Part shown: in pieces, positions 51,234 through 59,477 of the stretch
Numbering within the stretch: the stretch's first letter is position 1
Layout of the letters: every line of letters begins with the position of its first letter
Assembly: GCF_000332115.1 (NCBI RefSeq)
Contig: NC_020156.1
Span: forward strand, 3,411,501 to 3,475,500
Direction: 5' to 3'
Source: Nonlabens dokdonensis DSW-6
GTDB taxonomy: Bacteria; Bacteroidota; Bacteroidia; Flavobacteriales; Flavobacteriaceae
DNA: 64,000 nt
The notes under the pieces: model-generated
Told to the model about the DNA's origin: nothing
Seen by the model: only the letters and a program-made list of their open reading frames with translations
Databases searched by the model: none
Position numbers and translations under genes: made by a program

Positions 51234-52223
51234 TTACTTTACAAGTCTTCTCAACGCAACCCATTGTTTGAGCATATCTCGAGAGTCTGCAGCTGGATAG
51301 CCTAAAACGGTTTGACCTGCTTTTACATTATTCATCACACCACTTCCTGCGCCTACCGTAGCTCCAGATTCAATAGTAGTATGATCTTTAATACTTGCGC
51401 TTCCACCTATGACTACTCCATCGCCTAATGTTACTGATCCCGCAAGTCCACTATGACCTGCCATAATGCAAGATCTTCCCATGATGCAATTATGAGCTAT
51501 TTGTACCAAATTGTCGATTTTACAACCGTCACCGATAATAGTAGAGTTAAATTTAGCTCTATCCACACAAGAATTTGCTCCTATTTCCACGCCATTTCCT
51601 ATCACAACGTTTCCTATATGCGGAATTTTTACTAGTCCGCGACCATCGTCTGCAGGTCGGTAACCGAAGCCGTCTGCGCCTATACTTACATTATTATGAA
51701 AGATACACTGTGCTCCTATTTGAGAACGCTCTCTTATCACTGTACCTGACCAGGCAACAGTTTGAGGACCGATGGTAGAATCGTCAAAAACACTAACGTT
51801 GTGATACAATATAACTCCATCACCTAGAGTGACATTTTTGCCTACATAACAATGTGCGCCTATTTGAACTCCTTTTCCTATAGTAGCCGTTTCATGAATG
51901 ACTGCTGTGGGATGGATTTCTGTTTCAAAAACTGGCGTTTCTGGCTGGAAAGCTTCTAAAAGCTTTGCCATAGCAAGATCAGCATTTTTTACTTTTACAA
52001 AAGCACGATTTTCTCCAGGTTCTAAATCTATAGTATCATTTATAATAGCAACCGAGGCGTTAGAGTCTGCCCAGAATTTAGCATACTTTCTATTGCCTAT
52101 AAACGTAAGATCAGTTTTTTTGGCATTTCTTATCTCTTCTACTCCAGTGATAGAATGAGTCGTATTACCTACTAACTCGCCTTGAAGAACTTCGTTTATT
52201 TGTTGTACTGTAAATGAATGCAT
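51234..52223 (-). CDS. lpxD: UDP-3-O-acylglucosamine N-acyltransferase
   Basis: This 329-residue left-handed beta-helix enzyme adds the N-linked hydroxy-acyl chain to UDP-3-O-acyl-glucosamine in lipid A synthesis. The N-terminal uridine-binding domain contains ITGVEEIRNAKKTDLTFIGN. Many hexapeptide repeats follow, including GVQIGAHCYVGKNVTLGDGV. The catalytic His lies in VQIAHNCIMG, matching the active-site His of E. coli LpxD. The length is normal. No other lipid A genes are adjacent, so it may be a stand-alone paralogue; Bacteroidota often carry a second lpxD. Confidence 0.92.
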   Translation of the reverse strand: MHSFTVQQINEVLQGELVGNTTHSITGVEEIRNAKKTDLTFIGNRKYAKFWADSNASVAIINDTIDLEPGENRAFVKVKNADLAMAKLLEAFQPETPVFETEIHPTAVIHETATIGKGVQIGAHCYVGKNVTLGDGVILYHNVSVFDDSTIGPQTVAWSGTVIRERSQIGAQCIFHNNVSIGADGFGYRPADDGRGLVKIPHIGNVVIGNGVEIGANSCVDRAKFNSTIIGDGCKIDNLVQIAHNCIMGRSCIMAGHSGLAGSVTLGDGVVIGGSASIKDHTTIESGATVGAGSGVMNNVKAGQTVLGYPAADSRDMLKQWVALRRLVK

Positions 52224-52326
52224 AGATTATTTTTTAGGTAGATTTTACCGAATGCGGTAAAACAAAAAAGCTGCTTAATTAAAGAAAACTTCAATAAAGC
52301 AACAAATTTAAGCTATAAATATATTA

Positions 52327-53376
52327 TCAGCTTTTCAAACTCTCCATATCGATAACAAAACGATATTTCACATCACTATTTTGAACTCTTTCAAAAGCGT
52401 TATCAATATCTTGCATATTGATCATTTCTACATCTGACACAATATTATGTTCTGCACAAAAGTCTAACATTTCTTGAGTTTCCTTAATTCCACCTATTAG
52501 TGAACCAGCTAGTCTTTTTCTTCTTAAAATAAGATTACCACCGTGAACATTTTCTAGAGGTTCAATTGCGCCTACTAGACACATGGTTTTATCTCTTTTT
52601 AATAAAGCGAGATAAGGATTCACATCGTGACCTACAGGAATGGTATTTAATATAAAGTCAAAGCTGTTATTGTGCTCTTTCATTTGATCTTTATCCTTTG
52701 AAATGATCACACTATCAGCACCTAGACGTTTTGCATCTTTAGATTTTTCTTCACTTGTGGTGATCATAACTGTTTCTGCTCCCATTGCTGCAGCAAACTT
52801 GATTCCCATGTGACCTAAACCACCTAAACCTACAATTCCTACTTTATCACCTTTTTGAATATTCCAGTGTTTTAAAGGAGAATAGGTTGTAATTCCAGCA
52901 CATAATAAAGGTGCAACCGCTTTGATATCCAGGTCTTCAGAAACCGATAAAACAAATTCTTCTCTAACCACGATTGTAGTAGAATAACCACCTAGAGTGT
53001 GACCATCTAAAAATTTATCTTTACTGTTATACGTACTTGTAGAACCATTTTCACACCACATTTCCATATCTTCTTCACAAGCACTACATTCTTGACAAGA
53101 GTCTACCATACATCCTACTCCTACAAGGTCTCCTACTTTATATTTGGATACTTTACTTCCTACTTCTGTAACTTTACCTATGATTTCATGACCTGGAACA
53201 ATAGGGTATTTTGCATTTCCCCAATCGTTTAATTTTGCGTGAATATCACTATGGCAAACTCCACAATACAGTATGTCAATCTTTACATCTATATCATGTA
53301 AATCTCTTCTATCGATGGTCATTTCCCCAAAATTTGCATCTGCACTTGATGCTCCGTAAGCTTTAGCTTCTAACAT
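52327..53376 (-). CDS. Zinc-dependent NAD(P) alcohol dehydrogenase (YahK/CAD-like)
   Basis: This 349-residue medium-chain dehydrogenase has the catalytic zinc Cys in YCGVCHSDIHAKLNDWG, PGHEIIGKVTEVGSKVSKYK and a structural zinc Cys cluster (CMVDSCQECSACEEDMEMWC). The cofactor loop is GIVGLGGLGHMGIKFAAAMG. It resembles the cinnamyl-alcohol/YahK group, which reduces a broad range of aldehydes with NADPH. It is monocistronic. Confidence 0.92.
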   Translation of the reverse strand: MLEAKAYGASSADANFGEMTIDRRDLHDIDVKIDILYCGVCHSDIHAKLNDWGNAKYPIVPGHEIIGKVTEVGSKVSKYKVGDLVGVGCMVDSCQECSACEEDMEMWCENGSTSTYNSKDKFLDGHTLGGYSTTIVVREEFVLSVSEDLDIKAVAPLLCAGITTYSPLKHWNIQKGDKVGIVGLGGLGHMGIKFAAAMGAETVMITTSEEKSKDAKRLGADSVIISKDKDQMKEHNNSFDFILNTIPVGHDVNPYLALLKRDKTMCLVGAIEPLENVHGGNLILRRKRLAGSLIGGIKETQEMLDFCAEHNIVSDVEMINMQDIDNAFERVQNSDVKYRFVIDMESLKS

Positions 53377-53477
53377 TATCTTTCTATTTTATGCTTGCAA
53401 ATGTAAATCTATCGGGAGCCACCTTCGGTTAAGAGTGCGTTAAAGAGTACATCTTGTAAGTTGCTGATTGTAATTCC

Positions 53478-53491
53478 GCTTTCGCGAAAGC
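53478..53491. repeat. GCTTTCGCGAAAGC palindrome, copy 12 (intergenic)
   Basis: The core extends to 18 bp (53476-53493), 46 bases upstream of the trmL ATG. Confidence 0.95.
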
Positions 53492-53518
53492 GGGAACTCA
53501 AAAAGACCAGCTAACTAT

Positions 53519-53526
53519 TATATTTG
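53519..53526 (+). promoter_or_regulatory. Candidate -7 box TATATTTG for trmL
   Basis: A perfect TAnnTTTG match 13 bases before the trmL ATG. No clear -33 box is seen because the palindrome occupies that region. Confidence 0.4.
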
Positions 53527-53539
53527 CTTAAAAAAAAGC

Positions 53540-53989
53540 ATGCACATCGTTTTAGTGGAACCAGAAATTCATACCAATACAGGAAATATAGGACGTCTAA
53601 GTCTTGCTACCGGATCGCATTTGCATCTAGTGAAACCATTCGGATTTGAACTTACCGATGCTCGACTGAAACGTGCAGGACTGGACTACTGGCAGCATAT
53701 TGAGTTAACGATATATGAAAACTTTTTAGAGTTTTTTGAGAAAAATAAAGATCGTAATATGGCTTTTTTAAGCAGTCATGGTACTAAGGATTATACCGAG
53801 ATTCCGTTTGATAATGAGGTGATGTTGGTTTTTGGCAAAGAATCTAAAGGTTTGTCAAGCGAGATTACAAATCAGTTCAAAGATCAATTATATACAATAC
53901 CGCAATACAGTAAACACATAAGAAGTATCAACCTTGCTAACGCAGTTGCAGTGATCACCTATGAAGGATTACGCCAATTGCGAGCATAA
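53540..53989 (+). CDS. trmL: tRNA (cytidine(34)-2'-O)-methyltransferase
   Basis: This 149-residue single-domain SPOUT enzyme has the length of TrmL. The motifs are VEPEIHTNTGNIGRLSLATG, HLVKPFGFELTDARLKRAGL and the knot loop MLVFGKESKGLSSEIT with IRSINLANAVAVITYEGLRQ. It methylates the wobble ribose in tRNA-Leu isoacceptors. A promoter-like box and a palindrome copy lie just upstream. Confidence 0.92.
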   Translation: MHIVLVEPEIHTNTGNIGRLSLATGSHLHLVKPFGFELTDARLKRAGLDYWQHIELTIYENFLEFFEKNKDRNMAFLSSHGTKDYTEIPFDNEVMLVFGKESKGLSSEITNQFKDQLYTIPQYSKHIRSINLANAVAVITYEGLRQLRA

Positions 53990-54021
53990 AAAAGTCGTCT
54001 CACGTGATGACGTAAGACGAC
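53988..54021 (-). terminator. Terminator of the Hsp20 gene
   Basis: GTCGTCT (53994-54000) and AGACGAC (54015-54021) form a 7-bp stem. On the minus strand it is followed by six T residues, so it ends the leftward Hsp20 transcript. It touches the end of trmL. Confidence 0.7.
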
Positions 54022-54046
54022 CTCGTTAATTAGAAATCAAATTGAT

Positions 54047-54478
54047 TTACTTAAGAGAAATCATTCTCTTAGGCTGCGGAAGCGCTTCTTCTTTTTTAGG
54101 AAGACTTATAGTTAGAATTCCATTATCGTAAGCGGCGTTAATTTTATCTTGGTTCACCGTTTCTGGTAAATTAAAGCTTCTTTTAAATGACTGCTTACTG
54201 AACTCCTTTCTAGTAAACTGCTCTGTAGTTTCTTCATTAGTTTTCTCTACCTCAGATGAGATCGTCAATAAATCGTGATCTACCTCAATAGAAACTTCTT
54301 CTTTCTTAAAACCAGGAATACTCATTTCTAAAGTAAAAGAGTCGTCTTTCTCTGATACATTTACCGCTGGTAAGAATGATCTATTTGCAGGCTCGGTGCC
54401 TCCTAAATAATCGTTGTTAAACATCTCATCTATTAAAGATGGTAACCAGTTGTTTGCTGTTCTTGTTGCTAATTTCAT
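54047..54478 (-). CDS. Hsp20/alpha-crystallin small heat-shock protein
   Basis: This 143-residue chaperone has the alpha-crystallin domain from about residue 38 (PAVNVSEKDDSFTLEMSIPG, KEEVSIEVDHDLLTISSEVE) with the conserved AYDNGILTISLPKKE near the end (A-x-x-x-G-I-L pattern). It holds unfolded proteins in soluble oligomers during heat stress. The N-terminal stretch (NNWLPSLIDEMFNND) is typical of bacterial members. It is monocistronic, with a terminator and a sigma-54-like upstream motif. Confidence 0.94.
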   Translation of the reverse strand: MKLATRTANNWLPSLIDEMFNNDYLGGTEPANRSFLPAVNVSEKDDSFTLEMSIPGFKKEEVSIEVDHDLLTISSEVEKTNEETTEQFTRKEFSKQSFKRSFNLPETVNQDKINAAYDNGILTISLPKKEEALPQPKRMISLK

Positions 54479-54520
54479 AATATAATTTTTTAAGGTTTTT
54501 ATTAATTACAAAATCAAATA

Positions 54521-54536
54521 GTCAAAGAAAATACCA
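54521..54536 (-). promoter_or_regulatory. Promoter-like TGGTAT-N6-TTGAC motif upstream of hsp20
   Basis: On the minus strand TGGTATTTTCTTTGAC keeps the 12-base GG-to-GA spacing seen at the rpoD, cold-shock and repeat-protein genes. A start near 54509 would give a leader of about 31 bases. The match to sigma-54 is partial. Confidence 0.3.
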
Positions 54537-54540
54537 AAGT

Positions 54541-54563
54541 AAAAAAGCGACATAATGTCGCTT
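54541..54563 (-). terminator. Terminator of the TerB-like gene
   Basis: AAGCGACA and TGTCGCTT form a perfect 8-bp stem around TAA. On the minus strand it runs into a tract of six T residues. It lies 30 bases after the TerB-like stop. Confidence 0.8.
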
Positions 54564-54592
54564 ATAAATCAAAAACAACTGACTAAACGTCA

Positions 54593-55003
54593 TTAATTAC
54601 TATTTATAGTATGAATTTGCATCAATTCTGACGGTGGAATCTCACCATGCGGATATTTCAGCATCGTTGCTAATAGACTATCAACTGTAGATTTCCTAAA
54701 ACCGTATTGCAATGCTACACTGTGCAGCAATTGTAATTCTAACTCATCTACATGACCATCTATATGCATCATTAACATCATTCTGTGAAAATGAAGAATG
54801 CGCTTTGCAAACTTTTTAGGAATAACTGTTTCTAATTCTTCTGGATGTTTCATCATATAAATCACATCACTAGCATCTAGTTCCATTCTTTTACCGACTG
54901 AAATTATAAAAGCAACTTCTTCACTTTTCAGCTGATTATCTGCGTGGGCCATTAGAATTAGCTCACTTATGATATGTTTTTTTTCTTGTGTTGTATAAGT
55001 CAT
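54593..55003 (-). CDS. TerB-like protein
   Basis: This 136-residue all-helical protein resembles TerB-type domains: KHIISELILMAHADNQLKSE with the acidic A-D-x-x metal-type pair, and MMLMMHIDGHVDELELQLLH, a second related half. TerB folds bind divalent metal and occur with membrane-stress and tellurite-resistance proteins. I use the ATG at 55003, since the longer frame to 55075 overlaps the divergent DUF2254 gene's start. Exact function is unknown. Confidence 0.7.
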   Translation of the reverse strand: MTYTTQEKKHIISELILMAHADNQLKSEEVAFIISVGKRMELDASDVIYMMKHPEELETVIPKKFAKRILHFHRMMLMMHIDGHVDELELQLLHSVALQYGFRKSTVDSLLATMLKYPHGEIPPSELMQIHTINSN

Positions 55004-55075
55004 GATATTCAAATTGTTTGTGAAAATAAGAATTTGTTGTGAGTAACTTCTTTGCATTACTCCTACTTTTATCAA

Positions 55076-56377
55076 ATGAAAGCATTAATCATAAGAATAC
55101 GTTCCTTTATAAATACCATAACTGGTAGTATTGCCTTCTATCCTACTTTTTATGCCATAAGCGCAGTAGTTTTTGCTCTTATAATGAAATGGGCAGAAGA
55201 AATGAACATCTCTTCTTACCTCCAAGAACATCTTCCACAACTCGTTATTAATGACATAGAAACAGCAAGAACTATATTGACCACTCTAATTGCTGGCGGT
55301 ATTTCAATGCTTGTCTTTTCTTTCTCCATGGTGATGCTGTTATTAAGTCAAGCGGCAGCAAATTATTCACCTCGTGTATTACCTAATTTAATATCTAATA
55401 GAAGGCATCAATTCATTTTAGGAACTTTTCTTGCTACTATTCTTTATAATATAATCACTGTTATAGGTCTGGAACCAACAGATCAAAAATACCAATTACC
55501 TGGATTTTCTGTGTTATTGGGAATTATTTCAGCTTTTTTAGCATTGGGTGCATTTGTTTATTTCATCCATAGTATATCAACTAGTATTCAAATCAATAAT
55601 ATTTTAGAAGATATTTTCAAAAAATCTTCAGATCGGTTAAAAATACTTATTGATGAAGAAAAATATGCCGAAGATTTTCCTGATACTTCTGATTGGCACG
55701 TTTATAAAACTAAAAAGAGCGGTACGATTCAAAATATAAGCGTCAACGGACTTAAAGAAGCAGTTGAGGAATTTGAAACAAAATTTGAGGTGTTAATTGT
55801 TAAAGGTCAATACATATTAACAGACTCTGATATGTTTCTATCAGAGAAAGAATTGAAAGATGAAGAATTAGAAGAAATCTATAAGAACTTTAATTATTCC
55901 GAATCTGAATTAGTTAGTGATAACTATGCTCTAGGTTTTAAACAAATTACAGAAATAGGAATAAAAGCTATGTCTCCAGGAATAAATGATCCCGGAACTG
56001 CCATCGATACTATAGACTACTTGACGGAGCTAGTGAGAATAAGAATGCAAAAACAAGATCATAGTATAAGCTCTAATAAAGAAGACAAGCCTGTTTTAAA
56101 AGTAAAGGTTATTGCATTTGAAACACTTATTTACAACGTATTTGCGTCTTATCGCAATTATTGTAAACACGATCTTACGGTGATGCAAAAGCTATTACAA
56201 TTGTTTTCTCGTTGCATAGAAAGAGAATCATGCCAGCGATCATATCACGAAGTACTTCATAATCAGGCAAAACTTCTCATTCACGATGCCGAAGAGTCCA
56301 TTTCTAACCAACATGATTTAAACGTCTTGAAAAACCAATTTCAAGAAATAGAAGATAAAATTAAAAGCATTAACTGA
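55076..56377 (+). CDS. DUF2254 family membrane protein
   Basis: This 433-residue protein has four membrane helices in the first 190 residues (SIAFYPTFYAISAVVFALIM, GISMLVFSFSMVMLLLSQAA) and a soluble C-terminal region. It contains the DUF2254 signature near FSFSMVMLLLSQAAANYSPR and IGIKAMSPGINDPGTAIDTI. The role is unknown. It is transcribed divergently from the TerB-like gene, with about 70 bases shared as promoter space. The start is the ATG at 55076. Confidence 0.87.
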   Translation: MKALIIRIRSFINTITGSIAFYPTFYAISAVVFALIMKWAEEMNISSYLQEHLPQLVINDIETARTILTTLIAGGISMLVFSFSMVMLLLSQAAANYSPRVLPNLISNRRHQFILGTFLATILYNIITVIGLEPTDQKYQLPGFSVLLGIISAFLALGAFVYFIHSISTSIQINNILEDIFKKSSDRLKILIDEEKYAEDFPDTSDWHVYKTKKSGTIQNISVNGLKEAVEEFETKFEVLIVKGQYILTDSDMFLSEKELKDEELEEIYKNFNYSESELVSDNYALGFKQITEIGIKAMSPGINDPGTAIDTIDYLTELVRIRMQKQDHSISSNKEDKPVLKVKVIAFETLIYNVFASYRNYCKHDLTVMQKLLQLFSRCIERESCQRSYHEVLHNQAKLLIHDAEESISNQHDLNVLKNQFQEIEDKIKSIN

Positions 56378-56435
56378 ATTAACCTGAGTTCAAGGTAAAA
56401 ATGTCTGAAATAATATATTTATTGATAAGATATTA

Positions 56436-56583
56436 AATAAAGAGTTGAGAGGTCAGTTTGAGCGCAGTCGAAAACGAGAAAACATAATAAACCCTTAAAC
56501 AGTCTCGACTGCGCTCGACTTGACTATTTTATTAATGTTTGAAGGTCAATAATTTATTTATGATCTCAGGTCGAACTGACATT
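56436..56583 (-). repeat. Dispersed repeat, copy 2 (inverted relative to copy 1)
   Basis: Read on the minus strand this roughly 148-bp element follows copy 1 (23396-23573): GTCGAGCGCAGTCGAGAC, then CTCGTTTTCGACT and CTCAAACTGACCTCTCAACT, then a TTTATTTA tail. It fills the gap between the convergent DUF2254 and DUF2147 genes and could also act as a folded 3' end for either. Confidence 0.8.
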
Positions 56584-56598
56584 TAATAATCGCTATCG

Positions 56599-57027
56599 CT
56601 ATTTTAATCGTTCCCATGATTGAGTGCGATAGAAAAATGCAACATAACCACGCACCATCAATTTATTACTATCGTCTTCATTAAGCCAAATTTTGCAGGT
56701 ATAAGATTTTCCATTCTCAGGATCTAAAATGGTTCCATTTTTATATTCGTCACCTTTCTTTTCTAGATCTTGAATGATTTCCAGACCGATGATCGGTGCG
56801 TCTTTTAAGTCTCCTTTGCACTCCACACATAATGGCTTCTCTGGAGCTTTATCATCAAGTACTTTAATCACTTTACCATAAACCTTTCCGTCGCGTTTAT
56901 AGATTTCTACATGTGACTTTACCTCGCCACTATCATCATCAATCGTTTTCCATGTTCCTGTGATGTCTTGTGAGTTCGCTTTCGCGAAAGCGAAAACCAT
57001 AAACAATACTGTAATAAAATATTTCAT
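56599..57027 (-). CDS. DUF2147 family secreted protein
   Basis: This 142-residue protein has a signal peptide that contains the in-frame palindrome (FMVFAFAKANSQ). The mature part has the DUF2147 marks: ITGTWKTIDDDSGEVKSHVE, CVECKGDLKDAPIIGLEIIQ, ILDPENGKSYTCKIWL and GYVAFFYRTQSWERL. It is lipocalin-like and periplasmic, with unknown ligand. The palindrome fits because a signal peptide tolerates AFAKA. Confidence 0.9.
   Translation of the reverse strand: MKYFITVLFMVFAFAKANSQDITGTWKTIDDDSGEVKSHVEIYKRDGKVYGKVIKVLDDKAPEKPLCVECKGDLKDAPIIGLEIIQDLEKKGDEYKNGTILDPENGKSYTCKIWLNEDDSNKLMVRGYVAFFYRTQSWERLK
56978..56991. repeat. GCTTTCGCGAAAGC palindrome, copy 13 (in DUF2147 signal peptide)
   Basis: The core extends to a 20-bp perfect palindrome (56975-56994). 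It is in frame as AFAKA at the end of the signal peptide. Confidence 0.95.
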
Positions 57028-57038
57028 TTTTATAGATT

Positions 57039-57070
57039 AAAAAACCCATGTAATTGTCGTACATGGGTTT
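57039..57070 (-). terminator. Terminator after the chalcone-isomerase-like gene
   Basis: AAACCCATGTA and TACATGGGTTT form a perfect 11-bp stem around a 7-base loop. On the minus strand it is followed by a run of T residues. It separates the chalcone-isomerase-like gene from DUF2147. Confidence 0.88.
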
Positions 57071-57094
57071 GATTTATTACTAATTAGTAAGGAA

Positions 57095-57658
57095 TTACTT
57101 GTTTAACATTCCTTCTTTAAGATCCTCATCTGCTGGGTCATCACCTAACCAGATTCCGAATAATCCTTTTTTGAAATTAAGACCTTCAATAGTTCCTATT
57201 TTCTTGCCGTTTTTAGAAACCATTGTCCCAGTTCCAGGCAAGTAAGCAATTTCAAAGTGGTCTCCTTTTACGATAGCATCTTTAAAGAAGCCTATAAACG
57301 TATCGATCTCTTTTTTAATCGCTTTTCTTTCTTTACTTGTACAACTATCACCAAAACCATCTTCTACAGCCGTTTTCATTTTGTCTTGAGTAACAGCCTC
57401 GTCTGTGATGTCTAATGTGATTACCATAGCTTTATCTGCTTTTACAAGTGCATTTCCATCGCTTGATTTTTCAGTTAGATAAAGAGCACCCACATATAGA
57501 TCATACCAAAGTTTTTCTCTCATACCAGCGCCGTTCAATTCTAGCTCTTGGCCAGATACTGTTATAGATTTCTCTACGCTTACACCGTTAATCGTTTTTT
57601 GAGCAGTAGCTGTATAGGTTCCTAAAATTGCTAAAGCCGCAAGAAGTAATTTTTTCAT
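57095..57658 (-). CDS. Chalcone-isomerase-like secreted protein
   Basis: This 187-residue protein has a signal peptide (MKKLLLAALAILGTYTATAQ) and a chalcone-isomerase-like body: LNGAGMREKLWYDLYVGALY, then GFGDSCTSKERKAIKKEIDT, FEIAYLPGTGTMV and GLFGIWLGDDPADEDLKEGM. The bacterial chalcone_3 family lacks proven isomerase activity and may bind fatty acids or lipids in the periplasm. It is followed by a strong terminator. Confidence 0.88.
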   Translation of the reverse strand: MKKLLLAALAILGTYTATAQKTINGVSVEKSITVSGQELELNGAGMREKLWYDLYVGALYLTEKSSDGNALVKADKAMVITLDITDEAVTQDKMKTAVEDGFGDSCTSKERKAIKKEIDTFIGFFKDAIVKGDHFEIAYLPGTGTMVSKNGKKIGTIEGLNFKKGLFGIWLGDDPADEDLKEGMLNK

Positions 57659-57685
57659 TTTTTAAATTTTAAGTTTTTAAAGATA

Positions 57686-58618
57686 CTATGTTGTTTTCAA
57701 ATTCCGTGCCTTTAATGCACGAAGTGATGCATTTAATTCAAATCCTAATAATAAAAGATTGGCATTGAGCCAAATATATACCATCAAAATTAATAAAGCT
57801 CCTATAGATCCATAGATTTCATTATAAGAAGCAAAGTTATCTATATACACTCCATAAAGGTATGAAAATAAGATAATTAAAAAGGTGGTAACTACTGCTC
57901 CTATAGAAAAGAATCTTGTGTTTCTACCTTCTTTAGTTCCAGTATAATATAAAGTGCAAACAAAAATAAATAACATGACCACAAGGGTAACGTAACGTAT
58001 TAACTTTAACCAGACTTCCATTGAGTCTTCGGTCATGAAGTCTCTTGCTCTCAATTCTGAGATCCAATATTCTACGACACCAGCTAAAACAACTCCTAAA
58101 AATAAAAAGACAACAAGAATTACAGAAACTCCTAGTGACACAAAGTACTGTCTAAAAAAACCTCTATTTAGGTCAGAATGATAACTGCGTTCAAATCCAT
58201 TAAAAATAGCGTTGACACCATTTGCCATTAAGAACAACGAAGTAAAAAAAGCAATGGTTAATAAACCTGTATTTTCTTGTAAAGCGATCTCCTTAAAAAT
58301 TTCATCAAAAGCACCGGCAGCCTGTGCCGGCAACAAGTCGTTTACAAAAAAGAGTACTTCTTCTTGAAAGTTATCTATTTCTATAAAAGGAATAAGGTTT
58401 AATATAAACAGGATAAAGGGAAAAATAGCCATAAAAAAGCTGTAGGAAATAGAACTAGCTCTTGCAGAGAATGCTCCTTCCACAATTCCTACTGAATACG
58501 TTTCCCATAAATCCCAAGCGGTCATACCTTGAAAACCTGGTAATTTCCACCTGTTTGTTATGGCAACAAACCATGAAATTATAGGGATGCGATCTAATAT
58601 TTGTTTAAACCTACTCAT
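57686..58618 (-). CDS. YihY/BrkB-family membrane protein
   Basis: This 310-residue protein has six membrane helices and the family marks FSARASSISYSFFMAIFPFI and YLYGVYIDNFASYNEIYGSI, then GALLILMVYIWLNANLLLLG. The family was once called RNase BN, wrongly; its role is unknown. It overlaps nadC by 8 bp (58611-58618), so the two genes are coupled. Confidence 0.9.
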   Translation of the reverse strand: MSRFKQILDRIPIISWFVAITNRWKLPGFQGMTAWDLWETYSVGIVEGAFSARASSISYSFFMAIFPFILFILNLIPFIEIDNFQEEVLFFVNDLLPAQAAGAFDEIFKEIALQENTGLLTIAFFTSLFLMANGVNAIFNGFERSYHSDLNRGFFRQYFVSLGVSVILVVFLFLGVVLAGVVEYWISELRARDFMTEDSMEVWLKLIRYVTLVVMLFIFVCTLYYTGTKEGRNTRFFSIGAVVTTFLIILFSYLYGVYIDNFASYNEIYGSIGALLILMVYIWLNANLLLLGFELNASLRALKARNLKTT

Positions 58619-59477
58619 GCATCGCCTTAAGGCTTAGGTCAAGGTTATAAACGCTATGAGTAAGTGAACCACTAGAAATAAAATCTACTCCGCATTCGGC
58701 ATATTTTCTAGCTGTATCAAGGGTAATTCCACCACTACTTTCGGTTAGGCATTGGTCTCCTATTAGTTCTACCGCTTTTCTTGTATCCTCGTAATTGAAA
58801 TTATCAATTAAGATACGATACACACCTTCATTGGTTAAAATTTCTTTGATCTCTTCGAGGTTACGCGCTTCTACAATAATCTTTAAATCACGATTAGTGT
58901 CTTTAAGGTATTGCTTTGTTTTTTGAATCGCTTTAGAAACGCCACCAGCAAAGTCTATATGATTATCTTTAAGCATAATGACATCATATAACCCAAAACG
59001 ATGATTCACTCCACCACCTATATCCACAGCCCATTTTTCAAGAATACGAATTCCTGGAGTTGTTTTACGAGTATCTAAAATTTGAGTTTTAGTTCCTTCT
59101 AGAAGATCTACAAACGACCTAGTTTTTGTTGCAATAGCACTCATACGTTGCATGGCGTTAAGTGCTAGACGTTCCGCTTTCAATATGGACTGAGAAGAAC
59201 CAGAAACGTAGAATGCTTCATCACCATATTTTACGTGAGTTCCATCGTCTATTCTTACATCTACTTTTAAATTAGGATCTACTTCTTTGAATACCGCTTG
59301 CGCGAAAGCAACACCAGCAATAATCCCTTCGTCTTTTACTAGCAATCTTGCCTTACCAATAGCCGTTTCTGGAATACAGGACAAACTACTGTGATCTCCA
59401 TCTCCTACATCTTCTCTTAATGCATTTTGAATAATACGTTTGATTTCTTTTTGAGCCTCTTGTGAGTTGTAGTCCAT
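58611..59477 (-). CDS. nadC: Nicotinate-nucleotide pyrophosphorylase (carboxylating)
   Basis: This 288-residue enzyme converts quinolinate and PRPP to nicotinate mononucleotide in NAD synthesis. Key segments are ALNAMQRMSAIATKTRSFVD, LDTRKTTPGIRILEKWAVDI and GGGVNHRFGLYDVIMLKDNH, which carry the phosphate and quinolinate ligands. VEARNLEEIKEIL and ESSGGITLDTARKYAECGVD with ISSGSLTHSV complete the barrel. The length is normal. A decayed palindrome copy encodes AFAQA near residue 59. Confidence 0.95.
   Translation of the reverse strand: MDYNSQEAQKEIKRIIQNALREDVGDGDHSSLSCIPETAIGKARLLVKDEGIIAGVAFAQAVFKEVDPNLKVDVRIDDGTHVKYGDEAFYVSGSSQSILKAERLALNAMQRMSAIATKTRSFVDLLEGTKTQILDTRKTTPGIRILEKWAVDIGGGVNHRFGLYDVIMLKDNHIDFAGGVSKAIQKTKQYLKDTNRDLKIIVEARNLEEIKEILTNEGVYRILIDNFNYEDTRKAVELIGDQCLTESSGGITLDTARKYAECGVDFISSGSLTHSVYNLDLSLKAMHE
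59296..59309. repeat. Degenerate palindrome copy (in nadC)
   Basis: GCTTGCGCGAAAGC differs from the 13 perfect copies at one base and encodes AFAQA in nadC instead of AFAKA. Confidence 0.75.
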
